A stretch of 64,000 nt of DNA from Gammaproteobacteria bacterium (GTDB lineage Bacteria; Pseudomonadota; Gammaproteobacteria; Steroidobacterales; Steroidobacteraceae), in NCBI GenBank assembly GCA_003132025.1, contig PKWJ01000037.1, positions 57,956 through 121,955 on the forward strand, in the 5' to 3' direction. Shown here piece by piece: positions 55,447 through 64,000 of this stretch. The translations under genes were made by a program, and so were the position numbers. Position 1 is the stretch's first letter. Each line of letters starts with the position of its first letter. The notes beneath the pieces are model-generated. The model saw only the letters and a program-made list of their open reading frames with translations. It did not search any database and was not told where the DNA came from.

Positions 55447-56753
55447 GCGGCCTGCCGTGCGGCGTCGACGATGCTGCGTCCGCCGTGATCGATCATGTAT
55501 TCGAACTCGTGGCGGTAATGCTTGAGGAAACTCTGCACCGGCCAGGCCGCCGCGTCGCCCAGCCCGCAGATGGTGTGACCCTCGATGCGGTTGGCCACGT
55601 CGAGCAGCAGACCCAGCTCCTCGCGCCGGCTGTTGCCGTCGAGGATGCGCTTGAGCGTGCGGTCGAGCCAGCCGGTGCCCTCGCGGCACGGGGTACATTG
55701 GCCGCACGACTCCGCCATGTAGAAACGCGCCAGGCGCTCGAGTGTCCTGACCATGCAGGTGGTCTCGTCCATCACGATCACGGCCGCCGAACCGATGCTC
55801 GAACCCACCGCCTTGAGCGAGTCGTAGTCCATGTTGGTCTTGAGCATGATCTCGCCTGGCACCACCGGCACCGAGGAGCCGCCCGGGATGACGGCCTTGA
55901 TCTGGCGTCCTTTCCAGATCCCGCCGGCCAGAGCGAGCAGCTCGGAGAACGGGATTCCCATCGGCACCTCGAAGTTACCGGGCTTGGCCACGTGGCCCGA
56001 GACCGAAAAGATGACCGTGCCGCCCGAGTTCTTCGGCCCCAAGTCGGCAAACCACTGCGCACCCTTGCGGAGGATGGTCGGTACCGAGGCGTAGCTCTGG
56101 GTGTTGTTGATCGTGGTCGGCATACCGTACAGGCCGAAGGCGGCTGGAAACGGCGGCTTGAAACGCGGCTTGCCGGTCTTGCCCTCGAGCGAATCCAGCA
56201 TCGCCGTCTCCTCGCCGCAGATGTAGGCTCCGGCGCCGACGAAGGTATGCAGATCGAAGTCCACCCCGGATCCGAGGATGTTCTTGCCCAACAGGCCCGC
56301 GACATAGGCCTCCTTCAGTGCCGCCTCGAAGCGCGGGATCGGCTCGGCCAGGAATTCCCCGCGGATGTAGTTGTAGCCCACGGTAGCATTCATGCAGTAG
56401 GCGCCGATCGCCATGCCCTCGATCAGCGAGTGCGGGTTGTAGCGCAGGATGTCGCGGTCGTGACAGGTGCCGGGTTCGCTCTCGTCCGAGTTGCACAACA
56501 CGTACTTCTGCATGCTGGCGTTGCGCGGCATGAAGCTCCACTTCACGCCTACCGGGAACGCAGCGCCCCCGCGGCCGCGCAGTCCCGAGGCCTTGACCTG
56601 CTCGATCACCTGCTCGCGCGGCGTCTTCTCGGCCAGCAGCTTCTTCCAGGCCTCATAGCCGCCGATGCGGGCGTAGGTCTCGAGCGTCCACGGCCGCTCG
56701 TACTTCAGCGGCTCGAAGCAGGTGAAATTCAGTTTATCGTCCCAGGCGCCCAT
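55443..56753 (-). CDS. nuoF: NADH-quinone oxidoreductase subunit F
   Basis: 436 residues. NADH-binding and FMN-binding subunit: [48 protein letters not shown], and the N3 cluster [15 protein letters not shown] plus a later Cys. It takes hydride from NADH and passes electrons to NuoE/NuoG. The stop overlaps nuoG. Confidence 0.98.
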   Translation of the reverse strand: MGAWDDKLNFTCFEPLKYERPWTLETYARIGGYEAWKKLLAEKTPREQVIEQVKASGLRGRGGAAFPVGVKWSFMPRNASMQKYVLCNSDESEPGTCHDRDILRYNPHSLIEGMAIGAYCMNATVGYNYIRGEFLAEPIPRFEAALKEAYVAGLLGKNILGSGVDFDLHTFVGAGAYICGEETAMLDSLEGKTGKPRFKPPFPAAFGLYGMPTTINNTQSYASVPTILRKGAQWFADLGPKNSGGTVIFSVSGHVAKPGNFEVPMGIPFSELLALAGGIWKGRQIKAVIPGGSSVPVVPGEIMLKTNMDYDSLKAVGSSIGSAAVIVMDETTCMVRTLERLARFYMAESCGQCTPCREGTGWLDRTLKRILDGNSRREELGLLLDVANRIEGHTICGLGDAAAWPVQSFLKHYRHEFEYMIDHGGRSIVDAARQAA

Positions 56754-56777
56754 AGTCGCTTCCCAGTCGTTGCCCGC

Positions 56778-57281
56778 TCACTCAAGCGCATCCAGGATCT
56801 GATCCACCGTCTCGGGCGTCAGATGCTCGTGATACACGTGATCGACCATCATCATGGGCGCCCCGGTGCAGGCCGCGAGGCACTCCTCTTCGCGCTTGAG
56901 AAAGATGCGGCCATCCGGTGTGCTCTGGCCGGCACGAATGCCGAGCTTGCGCTCGACGTGGGCCTGGATGTCCTCGCCGCCGCGCAGCATGCAGGAGATG
57001 TTGGTGCACACACTGACGTGATGGCGGCCGCAGGGACGGGTCTCGAACATCGAGTAGAAGCTTGCGACCTCGTACACCTGGATCGGCGGCAACCGCAGAT
57101 ATTCCGCCACCGCATCCATCAGCTCCGGCGTCAGAAACCCGAGGTTCTGCTCCTGTACCGCGCGCAGCGCCGACAGCACCGCCGAGCGCTGTCGCCCCGG
57201 AGGAAATTTCGCCATCCAGTGGTCGATTTCCTCGCGCGTGTGCCCGGACAGCAGACCCGCCTTGCCCTGCACCTGGCTCAT
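56778..57281 (-). CDS. nuoE: NADH-quinone oxidoreductase subunit E
   Basis: 167 residues. Thioredoxin-like 2Fe-2S protein (cluster N1a): ligands in HVSVCTNISCMLRGG and ECLAACTGAPMM. The N-terminal helical part begins [22 protein letters not shown]. The ATG at 57281 lies against the nuoD stop. Confidence 0.97.
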   Translation of the reverse strand: MSQVQGKAGLLSGHTREEIDHWMAKFPPGRQRSAVLSALRAVQEQNLGFLTPELMDAVAEYLRLPPIQVYEVASFYSMFETRPCGRHHVSVCTNISCMLRGGEDIQAHVERKLGIRAGQSTPDGRIFLKREEECLAACTGAPMMMVDHVYHEHLTPETVDQILDALE

Positions 57282-58534
57282 CAGCGATCAACCTCGCCGA
57301 ACACGATGTCCTGGGTACCGATCACCGCCACCACATCCGCCAGCATGTGTCCGCGCACCATCTCCCCGAGCGAGGCCAGATGTACGAATCCGGGCGCACG
57401 GCACTTGATGCGGTACGGCTTATTGGCGCCGTCCGAGATCAGGAAAATGCCGAACTCACCCTTCGGCGCCTCGACCGCGGCATAGGTCTCGCCCTCGGGC
57501 ACGCAGTAGCCTTCGGTCATGAATTTGAAGTGATGAATCAGCGACTCCATGTCGCTCTTCATGTGCTCGCGGCTGGGCGCACGCACCTTGCGGTCATCGA
57601 CCATGACCGGGCCCGCATTGGCGCGCAGCCAGTCCACGCACTGGCGGATAATGCGATTGGACTGGCGCATCTCGGCCACCCGTACCAGGTAGCGGTCGTA
57701 GCAATCGCCGTTGACCCCGACCGGTATGTCGAACTCCAGCGCCGAATACACCTCATACGGTCGCTTGCGGCGCAGATCCCATTCGACCCCCGAGCCACGC
57801 AGCATGGGACCCGAGAACCCGAGCTGCAGTGCGCGTTCCGGTGATACCACGCCGATATTCACCGTGCGTTGTTTCCAGATGCGGTTGTCGGTCAGCAGCG
57901 TCTCGTATTCATCAACCCGTCCCGGGAATTTATCGGTGAACGCCTGGATAAAATCCAGCAGCGAGCCGGTGCGCTGTGCGTTAAGCCGATCGAGCTCCTT
58001 CTGACTGCGCCAGCGTGAGGGCTGGTTGCGCGGCATGGCCGCGGGCAGGTCGCGGTAGACGCCGCCGGGACGGTAATAGGTCGCGTGCATGCGCGTGCCG
58101 GACACTGCCTCGTAGCAGTCCATGAGGTCCTCGCGTTCGCGAAAGCAGAACAGGAACACGGTCATCGCGCCGATATCGAGGCCGTGTGCGCCGAGCCACA
58201 TCAGGTGATTCAGGATCCTGGTGATCTCGTCGAACATGACGCGGATGTACTGCGCGCGTGGCGGTGGCGTGATTCCCAGCAGCCGCTCGATCGCCGTTAC
58301 ATAGGCGTGCTCGTTGCACATCATCGACACGTAATCGAGTCGGTCCATGTAGCCGATCGACTGATTGAAGGGCTTGGACTCGGCAAGCTTTTCCGTGCCC
58401 CGATGCAGCAGCCCGATGTGCGGGTCGGCCTTCTGGATGGTCTCGCCATCCATCTCCAGCACCAGACGCAGCACACCGTGCGCCGCCGGATGCTGCGGGC
58501 CGAAGTTGAGCGTGAGGTTGCGGATCTCAGGCAC
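57281..58534 (-). CDS. nuoD: NADH-quinone oxidoreductase subunit D
   Basis: 417 residues from the GTG at 58532-58534, chosen by a GGAGGGG site and by family length; an upstream frame reaches 58612. The start overlaps the nuoC stop by 8 bp. Quinone-site subunit of the hydrogenase-like module: [47 protein letters not shown] and [18 protein letters not shown]. Confidence 0.97.
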   Translation of the reverse strand: MPEIRNLTLNFGPQHPAAHGVLRLVLEMDGETIQKADPHIGLLHRGTEKLAESKPFNQSIGYMDRLDYVSMMCNEHAYVTAIERLLGITPPPRAQYIRVMFDEITRILNHLMWLGAHGLDIGAMTVFLFCFREREDLMDCYEAVSGTRMHATYYRPGGVYRDLPAAMPRNQPSRWRSQKELDRLNAQRTGSLLDFIQAFTDKFPGRVDEYETLLTDNRIWKQRTVNIGVVSPERALQLGFSGPMLRGSGVEWDLRRKRPYEVYSALEFDIPVGVNGDCYDRYLVRVAEMRQSNRIIRQCVDWLRANAGPVMVDDRKVRAPSREHMKSDMESLIHHFKFMTEGYCVPEGETYAAVEAPKGEFGIFLISDGANKPYRIKCRAPGFVHLASLGEMVRGHMLADVVAVIGTQDIVFGEVDR

Positions 58535-59267
58535 GATCCCCTCCCGGCGCGGCCGGCACGCCCGGAACCGGTGCCCGTTCCCCCGGCGGGTGATCGTGCA
58601 GCACCGGGTCATAGCGATTGTCGTGGCGGATCACGCGCGGCACCAGCGTGCGCGGCTCGATGCTGACCGGCTGGTAGATCACACGCTTTAACTGCGGGTC
58701 GTACCGCACCTCGACATTGCCGATCAGCGGGAAGTCCTTGCGAAACGGGTGACCGATGAAGCCATAGTCGGTCAGAATGCGGCGCAGGTCCGGATGGCCA
58801 CGGAACAGAATGCCGAATAAATCGAACGCCTCGCGCTCGAACCACTCGGCACTGGCCCAGATGCCGGTCAGCGAATCCACCATCGGATCCTCGCTGTCGC
58901 CGGCCCAGACACGCAGCCGCAGCCGCTGGTTGTAGCTGATCGACAGCAGCTGCGACACCACCGCATAGCGCTTGTCGCCCGCCAGCGTATGCGGGGCGGC
59001 GCGGTTCACGCCGCGGCTGAAGCCGCTGCTTGTGGCCGAGTTGGTGCGCCAATCGGTGCGCCCATAGTCGAGGTAATCCACCCCTGCCAGATCCATCAGC
59101 AGCTCGAAGCGCAGCTGCGGATCGTCGCGCAGGATGGTGGCGACTTCCAGCAGCTGCTCGCCGGCCACCTCGATCGCGACCTCATCGGCCAACGAGCTGT
59201 AGCGCCGGATGCGCTCGCCCAGGGCAGCCGTGAGCCGTGCGGCGAGATCTTCGATGTACGCTGGCAC
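58527..59267 (-). CDS. nuoC: NADH-quinone oxidoreductase subunit C
   Basis: 246 residues. 30-kDa subunit of the peripheral arm: [41 protein letters not shown] is the family signature. The last 20 residues ([16 protein letters not shown]) are a low-complexity tail that overlaps the nuoD start. Confidence 0.97.
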   Translation of the reverse strand: MPAYIEDLAARLTAALGERIRRYSSLADEVAIEVAGEQLLEVATILRDDPQLRFELLMDLAGVDYLDYGRTDWRTNSATSSGFSRGVNRAAPHTLAGDKRYAVVSQLLSISYNQRLRLRVWAGDSEDPMVDSLTGIWASAEWFEREAFDLFGILFRGHPDLRRILTDYGFIGHPFRKDFPLIGNVEVRYDPQLKRVIYQPVSIEPRTLVPRVIRHDNRYDPVLHDHPPGERAPVPGVPAAPGGDRA

Positions 59268-59303
59268 TAGCCTCGATTCCTCAGAATTGCTGTGTACGGT
59301 GAA

Positions 59304-59795
59304 TCAGGCGCTGGCCGCGGTCTGGCGCTCGATCTTGCGCTGCAGCTGAATCACGCCATAGAGCAGTGCCTCGGCGGTCGGCGGACAGCCCGGCACGTAC
59401 ACATCGACCGGCACGATTCGATCGCAGCCGCGCACCACGGCATAGGAGTAGTGATAGTAGCCGCCGCCGTTGGCGCACGAGCCCATCGAAATCACCCAGC
59501 GCGGCTCGGGCATCTGGTCGTAGACCTTGCGCAGTGCCGGCGCCATCTTGTTGACCAGCGTGCCGGCTACGATCATGACGTCGGATTGGCGCGGACTGGG
59601 ACGAAACACGACGCCGAAACGGTCCAGGTCATAGCGCGAGGCCCCGGCATGCATCATTTCCACGGCACAGCAGGCCAGTCCGAACGTCATTGGCCACAGC
59701 GAGCCGGTGCGCGCCCAGCTCACCAGGCTGTCCACCTGGGTGGTCAGGAAGCCGCGTTGGGCGAAGCCCTCAGTGTCCAGCGCGGCTAATCCCAC
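59304..59795 (-). CDS. nuoB: NADH-quinone oxidoreductase subunit B
   Basis: 163 residues from the GTG at 59793-59795 with an AAGGGGG site; it overlaps the nuoA end by 10 bp. The longer frame up to 60014 is nuoA in another phase. Ligands of the N2 cluster: [21 protein letters not shown] and [11 protein letters not shown]. It hands electrons to quinone with NuoD. Confidence 0.97.
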   Translation of the reverse strand: MGLAALDTEGFAQRGFLTTQVDSLVSWARTGSLWPMTFGLACCAVEMMHAGASRYDLDRFGVVFRPSPRQSDVMIVAGTLVNKMAPALRKVYDQMPEPRWVISMGSCANGGGYYHYSYAVVRGCDRIVPVDVYVPGCPPTAEALLYGVIQLQRKIERQTAASA

Positions 59796-60148
59796 TCGAG
59801 CGCCCCCTTCTTCCATTCGTAGGCGAACCCGATCACGAGTATCAACAGAAACACGCCCATGACCGCAAGCCCGAATCCGCCGGTGCGATTGAGCGATACC
59901 GCCCATGGAAACAGGAATGCAATCTCGAGGTCGAAAATAATGAACAAAATCGCAACCAGGTAGTAACGCACGTCGAATTTCATGCGGTTGTCTTCGAACG
60001 GCTCGAAGCCGCACTCGTAGGGCGATAGCTTCTGCGCATCGCCGCGATGGCGCACGGACAGACGTCCGAGCACGGATCCCATGGAGAGCATCATGGCAGC
60101 CAGCAGCGCGGCTATGGCCAGAAAGATCAACACCGGCAGGTAATTCAT
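59786..60148 (-). CDS. nuoA: NADH-quinone oxidoreductase subunit A
   Basis: 120 residues from the ATG at 60146-60148 (one at 60154 is equally possible). Three helices: [50 protein letters not shown] and [45 protein letters not shown] is the conserved loop at the quinone entry. First nuo gene. Confidence 0.95.
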   Translation of the reverse strand: MNYLPVLIFLAIAALLAAMMLSMGSVLGRLSVRHRGDAQKLSPYECGFEPFEDNRMKFDVRYYLVAILFIIFDLEIAFLFPWAVSLNRTGGFGLAVMGVFLLILVIGFAYEWKKGALEWD

Positions 60149-60249
60149 CAGCATTGGCGCACCGTCATTAAAAGGGGCGGCATGTTGCGCTTGCACGCAC
60201 ATTGATCCGCCCCTTCGCTGCCGCATTGTAACAGGCGATACGGAACATA

Positions 60250-60334
60250 TGGTGCCGACGGGGAGATTCGAACTCCCACACCTTGCGGCGCTAGCCCCTC
60301 AAGCTAGTGTGTCTACCAATTCCACCACGTCGGC
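60250..60334 (-). tRNA. leuU: tRNA-Leu (GAG)
   Basis: 85 nt including CCA. Type II tRNA with a long variable arm. The anticodon loop TTGAGGG reads GAG. Acceptor GCCGACG pairs with CGTCGGC, and the T-arm is GGGAGTTCGAATCTCCC. It lies between secG and nuoA in the same orientation, as leuU follows secG in E. coli; the secG stop is only 5 bp from its 5' end. Confidence 0.97.
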
Positions 60335-60339
60335 GTCGA

Positions 60340-60816
60340 TCAGTTCGGGCTCGGATGCGTCGGAGCGGCCGGATTAGCTGCTGGCGCGGAATTCGCTGGC
60401 GCGCTGGCCGGCGCCGTTGCGGGTGCGCCCGACTGCGCCGGTGCATTCGGTGTCGCCGGTGCCGCCTCGCCGCCCACTCCACCGGCGCCGCCGCCGCCGA
60501 GGATACGTGGCACCGTGGTTGTGTTCGCCGGCGTGCTCGGCGTCGCCAGCTGATCGAGCAGGCTGTTCGCCGCAGCGCTGCTCTTGCGCGCACCCACGTA
60601 GGCCAGCGACAGGCTGGTCACCATGAAGATTGCCGCCAGCACCGCGGTTGCGCGCGACAGCGCCGTGCTTGCGCCCCTGGCGCCGAACACTGTGCCGGAG
60701 GCACCGGCGCCGAAACCTGCGCCCGCCTCAGCGCCCTTGCCACGCTGCAGCAGCACCAGCGCCACGATGGCGGCGGCGCAAAAGAAATGAATGATCATCA
60801 GAAACGTATGCAACAT
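60340..60816 (-). CDS. secG: Preprotein translocase subunit SecG
   Basis: 158 residues, longer than the usual 75-115. Two helices: LHTFLMIIHFFCAAAIVALVLLQRGKG and ATAVLAAIFMVTSLSLAYVGARKS, with the conserved GAGASGTVFGARG loop. The last 65 residues are an Ala/Pro/Gly/Asn-rich tail. SecG assists SecYE in export. It ends just upstream of the tRNA-Leu, with which it is probably co-transcribed. Confidence 0.95.
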   Translation of the reverse strand: MLHTFLMIIHFFCAAAIVALVLLQRGKGAEAGAGFGAGASGTVFGARGASTALSRATAVLAAIFMVTSLSLAYVGARKSSAAANSLLDQLATPSTPANTTTVPRILGGGGAGGVGGEAAPATPNAPAQSGAPATAPASAPANSAPAANPAAPTHPSPN

Positions 60817-60830
60817 GTTAGGTTCTGTTC

Positions 60831-61583
60831 TCAGCCGCGCCCCGCGGCCACGATGCTCAGGAATTCCTCGGCTTTCAGCGAGGCGCCACCGATCAGACCG
60901 CCGTCGACGTCGGCCTGCAGAAACAGCTCGCGGGCATTGCCGGCCTTGACGCTGCCGCCGTAGAGAATCTGCAAATCCGCGGCGATTTTAGCATCTCGCT
61001 CCGCCAGCCGCTGCCGGATGAAGGCGTGCACATCCTGCGCCTGCTGCGGCGAGGCGGTGCGGCCGGTGCCGATCGCCCATACCGGCTCGTACGCCACCAC
61101 CGCGTGCGCAAAGCTGCCGATGCCGGTCAGCGCCACCACGGCTTCGAGCTGCCGGCCGACGTGTTCATGCGTGCGGCCGGCCTCCCGGTCAGCGAGCAGC
61201 TCGCCGACGCACAGGATCGGCAGCAGGCCGCGCGAATGCGCCGCCGCGAACTTGCGGGCCACCAGCACGTCATCTTCGCCGTACAGCGCGCGCCGCTCGG
61301 AGTGGCCCACGATGACGTACTGGCAGCCGACGTCCTTGAGCATCGCCGCCGATACTTCGCCGGTATAGGCGCCATGTCCCTCAGCGCAGACGTTTTGCGC
61401 CCCGAGCTTGACCGCCGCGCCGCGCAGCACCCGCGCCAATTCCGCCAGATAGACGAATGGCGGGCAGACCACGCAATCGACGCTCTCCAGATTCGGGGCC
61501 GCCAGGATGGCTTCGATCAACGGCCCATTGTCGGCCCGCGACCCATGCATCTTCCAGTTGCCCGCTACGAGTTTGCGTCGCAT
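60831..61583 (-). CDS. tpiA: Triosephosphate isomerase
   Basis: 250 residues. Interconverts dihydroxyacetone phosphate and glyceraldehyde-3-phosphate. [14 protein letters not shown] at the start, the catalytic His in [16 protein letters not shown], the catalytic Glu in [22 protein letters not shown], and [15 protein letters not shown] near the C-terminus. It is followed 14 bp later by secG. Confidence 0.98.
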   Translation of the reverse strand: MRRKLVAGNWKMHGSRADNGPLIEAILAAPNLESVDCVVCPPFVYLAELARVLRGAAVKLGAQNVCAEGHGAYTGEVSAAMLKDVGCQYVIVGHSERRALYGEDDVLVARKFAAAHSRGLLPILCVGELLADREAGRTHEHVGRQLEAVVALTGIGSFAHAVVAYEPVWAIGTGRTASPQQAQDVHAFIRQRLAERDAKIAADLQILYGGSVKAGNARELFLQADVDGGLIGGASLKAEEFLSIVAAGRG

Positions 61584-61640
61584 GACTTACGATGGATCCC
61601 CGTGACGTGGTCCTGGCGTGCCTCAACGGGCCGGTGCCTC

Positions 61641-61662
61641 AAAACGGTACCGTGCCGTTTTT
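61641..61662. terminator. Possible bidirectional terminator between glmM and tpiA
   Basis: AAAACGG/CCGTTTT arms with a 7-base loop, followed by a short T-run on the plus strand. It lies about 75 bp after the glmM stop and 58 bp before tpiA. The stem is short, so strength is doubtful. Confidence 0.4.
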
Positions 61663-61733
61663 GGGCGCGCGGATGATAGCCACGCAGCCTGCCACCCGCA
61701 ATGGCCCGATGGCGCGTAGTCCGCGGCGCGCAG

Positions 61734-63086
61734 TCAGCTCGGCGCGGTCTCCGGCAGGGCTGCCGCCCTGACCGCCTCGGCCAGCTCGTCGGCACAGGCG
61801 CGCACCTCGGCCGCGTCGCGGCCTTCGACCATCACGCGGATCACCGGTTCAGTGCCCGAAGCGCGCAGCACCACCCGCCCCTCTCCCTGCAGTTGCTTCT
61901 CGATGCGCCGTACGGCGGTGGCAATCGCCGGCACCGCGGTCGGATCGAAACGGCGCGCCACCTCGACGTTCAGCAGTACCTGCGGCAGCTTGTCCATGCC
62001 GGCGGCAAGTTCAGCCAGCGAGCGGCCAGTCTGCTTCATGATGCTCAGCACCTGCAGCGCCGTAATCAGCCCGTCGCCGGTCGTAGTGTGATCGAGTGTC
62101 AGGATATGGCCCGAGGTCTCGCCACCGAGCATGCCGCCGCTTTCCTTGAGCTTGGCGAGCACGTGCCGATCGCCCACAGGCGCGCGTACGAAATCGATGC
62201 CGAGGCGGCGCAGCGCCAGCTCCAGGCCGAGGTTACTCATCACCGTTCCGACCACCGGCCCGCGCAAGCGGCCGGCACTCTTGGCCGCCGCCGCGATCAC
62301 GAACAGCAGCTGATCCCCGTCCACCAGCCTACCTAAGTGATCCACCATCACCACCCGATCACCGTCGCCGTCCACGGCGACGCCGACGTGCGCATGCACT
62401 CCCGGCACCGTGAGCTGCAGCAGTTCCGGCGAGGTGGAGCCGCAGCCATCGTTGATATTGCGGCCGTTGGGCGAGCATCCGATCGGAACGATATCGGCGT
62501 CGAGGTCGGCGAGGATGCGCGGGGCGACCTTGTAAGCCGCGCCGTTGGCGCAGTCGATCACGATCTTGAATCCCGACAGGTCGGTGCCGCGAGCCAGTAC
62601 ACCACCGCAGAATTCCTGGTAGTGCAGCAGCGCACTGTCGACCCGGCGCGCACGCCCGAGTTCACGCGAGGCGCAGGTCATCGGCACCGTGGACAGTTGC
62701 GCTTCGATGCGCTCCTCGAGCTGATCCGATAGCTTGGCGCCCTCGCCGTCGAAGAACTTGATGCCATTGTCCTCGTACAGGTTGTGCGAGGCGCTGATCA
62801 CCACGCCCAGCCGGCAGCGCAGATGGCGCGTCATATAGGCCACGGCCGGGGTCGGCAACGGTCCGGTCAGCAGCACGTTGGCGCCGGCAGCGACGAAGCC
62901 GGCCTCGAGCGCAGCCTCGAACATATAGCCCGAGACCCGTGTGTCCTTGCCGATCAGCACCGTGCCGCCATCGCCGAGCACGGTGCGCGCCGCCGCGCTC
63001 GCCAGTCGCAGCGCGAAATCCACCGTCATTGGATCGGTGCCCACGCGGCCACGAATGCCGTCGGTTCCAAAGTAAGCTCTACCCAC
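61734..63086 (-). CDS. glmM: Phosphoglucosamine mutase
   Basis: 450 residues from the GTG at 63084-63086, overlapping the folP stop by 8 bp. Converts glucosamine-6-phosphate to glucosamine-1-phosphate for peptidoglycan and LPS. YFGTDGIRGRVG, the phospho-Ser in GVVISASHNLYEDNGIKFF, metal-site VDGDGDRVVMVDHLG and GGETSGHIL. A GTG start and AGGGGGG site fit. Confidence 0.97.
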   Translation of the reverse strand: MGRAYFGTDGIRGRVGTDPMTVDFALRLASAAARTVLGDGGTVLIGKDTRVSGYMFEAALEAGFVAAGANVLLTGPLPTPAVAYMTRHLRCRLGVVISASHNLYEDNGIKFFDGEGAKLSDQLEERIEAQLSTVPMTCASRELGRARRVDSALLHYQEFCGGVLARGTDLSGFKIVIDCANGAAYKVAPRILADLDADIVPIGCSPNGRNINDGCGSTSPELLQLTVPGVHAHVGVAVDGDGDRVVMVDHLGRLVDGDQLLFVIAAAAKSAGRLRGPVVGTVMSNLGLELALRRLGIDFVRAPVGDRHVLAKLKESGGMLGGETSGHILTLDHTTTGDGLITALQVLSIMKQTGRSLAELAAGMDKLPQVLLNVEVARRFDPTAVPAIATAVRRIEKQLQGEGRVVLRASGTEPVIRVMVEGRDAAEVRACADELAEAVRAAALPETAPS

Positions 63087-63915
63087 CGCTACCCCCCTGT
63101 TTGACCGCGCTGGCGATGCGCACCGCATCCAGCGTCGCCGCCACATCGTGCGCGCGTACGATGAGCGCGCCGTGCAGCACCGCGATCGTCGCCAGTGCCA
63201 GGCTGCCGGCCAGCCGCTCCTGTGCCCGGGCGCCCAGCCCCGTCAGCATCGATTTGCGCGACAGACCGACGGCCAGCGGCAGCTCCAGGCGCTGGAACTG
63301 CGCCAGCGCGCGCAGCAGTTGCAGATTATGCGCCAGCAGCTTGCCGAAACCGAACCCCGGATCGATGCACAGCCGCTCGCGCGCAATGCCGGCGGCGATG
63401 CAGCTGTGCACGCGTTCGGCCAGGAATGTCTGCACCTCCGCCACCACGTCGTCGTAGTGGGGATCGACCTGCATGGTCGCCGGCTCACCGCGCATGTGGA
63501 TCAGGCACACGCCGAGATCCCCCGCCGCCACCGCCTCGAGCGCGCCGGGGGCGCGCAACGCTCGCACGTCGTTGACCAGATGGGCGCCGGCCGCGCCGGC
63601 GCGCCGTATGACTTCCGGATCGGAGGTGTCGACCGACAGCAACAGCGGCAAGCGCGCCGCCACGCGCTCGATGACCGGCAGCACGCGGCGCAGCTGTTCG
63701 TCTCCCGCCACGGCCGCCGCGCCCGGGCGCGTGGATTCGCCGCCGATGTCGATGATCGCGGCGCCCTCGGCCGCCATGCGTTCCGCCTGCGCCAGCGCCG
63801 CATCCGGATCGAGGAAGCGACCGCCATCGGAGAACGAATCCGGGGTGACGTTCAGCACCCCCATGACCACCGGGCGATCCAGCTCGAGCACCCGGCCGGC
63901 ACAGCGCATCTGCAT
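63079..63915 (-). CDS. folP: Dihydropteroate synthase
   Basis: 278 residues. Joins p-aminobenzoate to dihydropterin pyrophosphate in folate synthesis; sulfonamide target. PVVMGVLNVTPDSFSDGGRF, IIDIGGESTRPGA, the Asp/Asn segment LLLSVDTSDPEVIRRAGAAGAHLVNDV, LCIDPGFGFGKLLAHN and VGLSRKSML. It leads into glmM by overlap. Upstream sequence to 64000 shows no gene. Confidence 0.97.
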   Translation of the reverse strand: MQMRCAGRVLELDRPVVMGVLNVTPDSFSDGGRFLDPDAALAQAERMAAEGAAIIDIGGESTRPGAAAVAGDEQLRRVLPVIERVAARLPLLLSVDTSDPEVIRRAGAAGAHLVNDVRALRAPGALEAVAAGDLGVCLIHMRGEPATMQVDPHYDDVVAEVQTFLAERVHSCIAAGIARERLCIDPGFGFGKLLAHNLQLLRALAQFQRLELPLAVGLSRKSMLTGLGARAQERLAGSLALATIAVLHGALIVRAHDVAATLDAVRIASAVKQGGSGG

Positions 63916-64000
63916 GGACGGGCCTCCTGCCTACGGCCCGGGGGCCCGGTGGGACATCGCAAAACGGGTGTCAGCACGCAGAAGCATCAGACTACATGGC

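Noticed and set aside
61641..61662. Strong terminator between glmM and tpiA
   Set aside because: The arms are only seven bases with few G-C pairs; kept as a possible, low-confidence site.

Overview
The window reads as chromosomal DNA of a GC-rich gammaproteobacterium. The strongest clue is the right end, where folP-glmM-tpiA-secG-tRNA-Leu(GAG)-nuoA-to-N-tRNA-fMet lie in one orientation. This extends the ftsH-folP-glmM-secG-leuU...metY order known from gammaproteobacteria. UrcA, a PF13557-type outer-membrane protein, a DAO/OCD pair and a type III PKS locus would fit the Steroidobacterales, Nevskiales or Xanthomonadales neighbourhood. That placement is inference; no 16S or ribosomal-protein gene is present.

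Layout. 1-3.6 kb (minus): livG-livF-livK-livH of a branched-chain amino-acid-type ABC importer, livH running off the edge. 3.7-7.4 kb: a secreted barrel protein, UrcA, a DUF1566 protein, an unknown anchored protein and a DUF1330 protein. 7.6-12.3 kb: an unknown membrane protein converging on a four-gene minus-strand signalling operon. That operon encodes a voltage-sensor/PPM phosphatase fusion, a SLOG-like/SLATT-like four-TM protein, a STAS anti-anti-sigma factor and an RsbW-like kinase. 12.5-18.9 kb: a large secreted protein, a TIR-TM-TPR protein and a frameshifted hydrolase. 19.0-22.5 kb: glgP and ppk2. 22.5-30.7 kb: a secreted phosphodiesterase, a cupin, a methyltransferase-like protein, a decayed porin-like gene, a poly-Ser lipoprotein beta-propeller, an MBL-fold hydrolase and two unknowns.

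30.9-39.4 kb is a mosaic. It holds a broken SIR2-like gene, the 3' half of an amino-acid permease, an incomplete ABC/regulator operon, a headless HAD gene, a TIR fragment, an intact FMO-DAO-OCD amine/amino-acid oxidation set, and a toxin-antitoxin pair whose toxin has a nonsense codon. 39.9-45.0 kb holds katE and a three-gene type III PKS cluster (PKS, methyltransferase, FAD monooxygenase-like). 45.7-63.9 kb is conserved housekeeping: tRNA-fMet, all 14 nuo genes, tRNA-Leu, secG, tpiA, glmM, folP.

How it fits together. The right half makes the proton-pumping NADH dehydrogenase plus cell-wall precursor, glycolysis, folate and secretion functions. The left half is accessory: uptake, stress and storage metabolism (KatE, GlgP, PPK2) and signalling or immunity-type modules. 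The most unusual feature is the 8.4-12.3 kb operon, which looks like a partner-switching circuit whose phosphatase carries a Kv-type voltage sensor and whose second gene is a predicted nucleotide-sensing membrane effector. No CRISPR array, transposase or integrase was seen.
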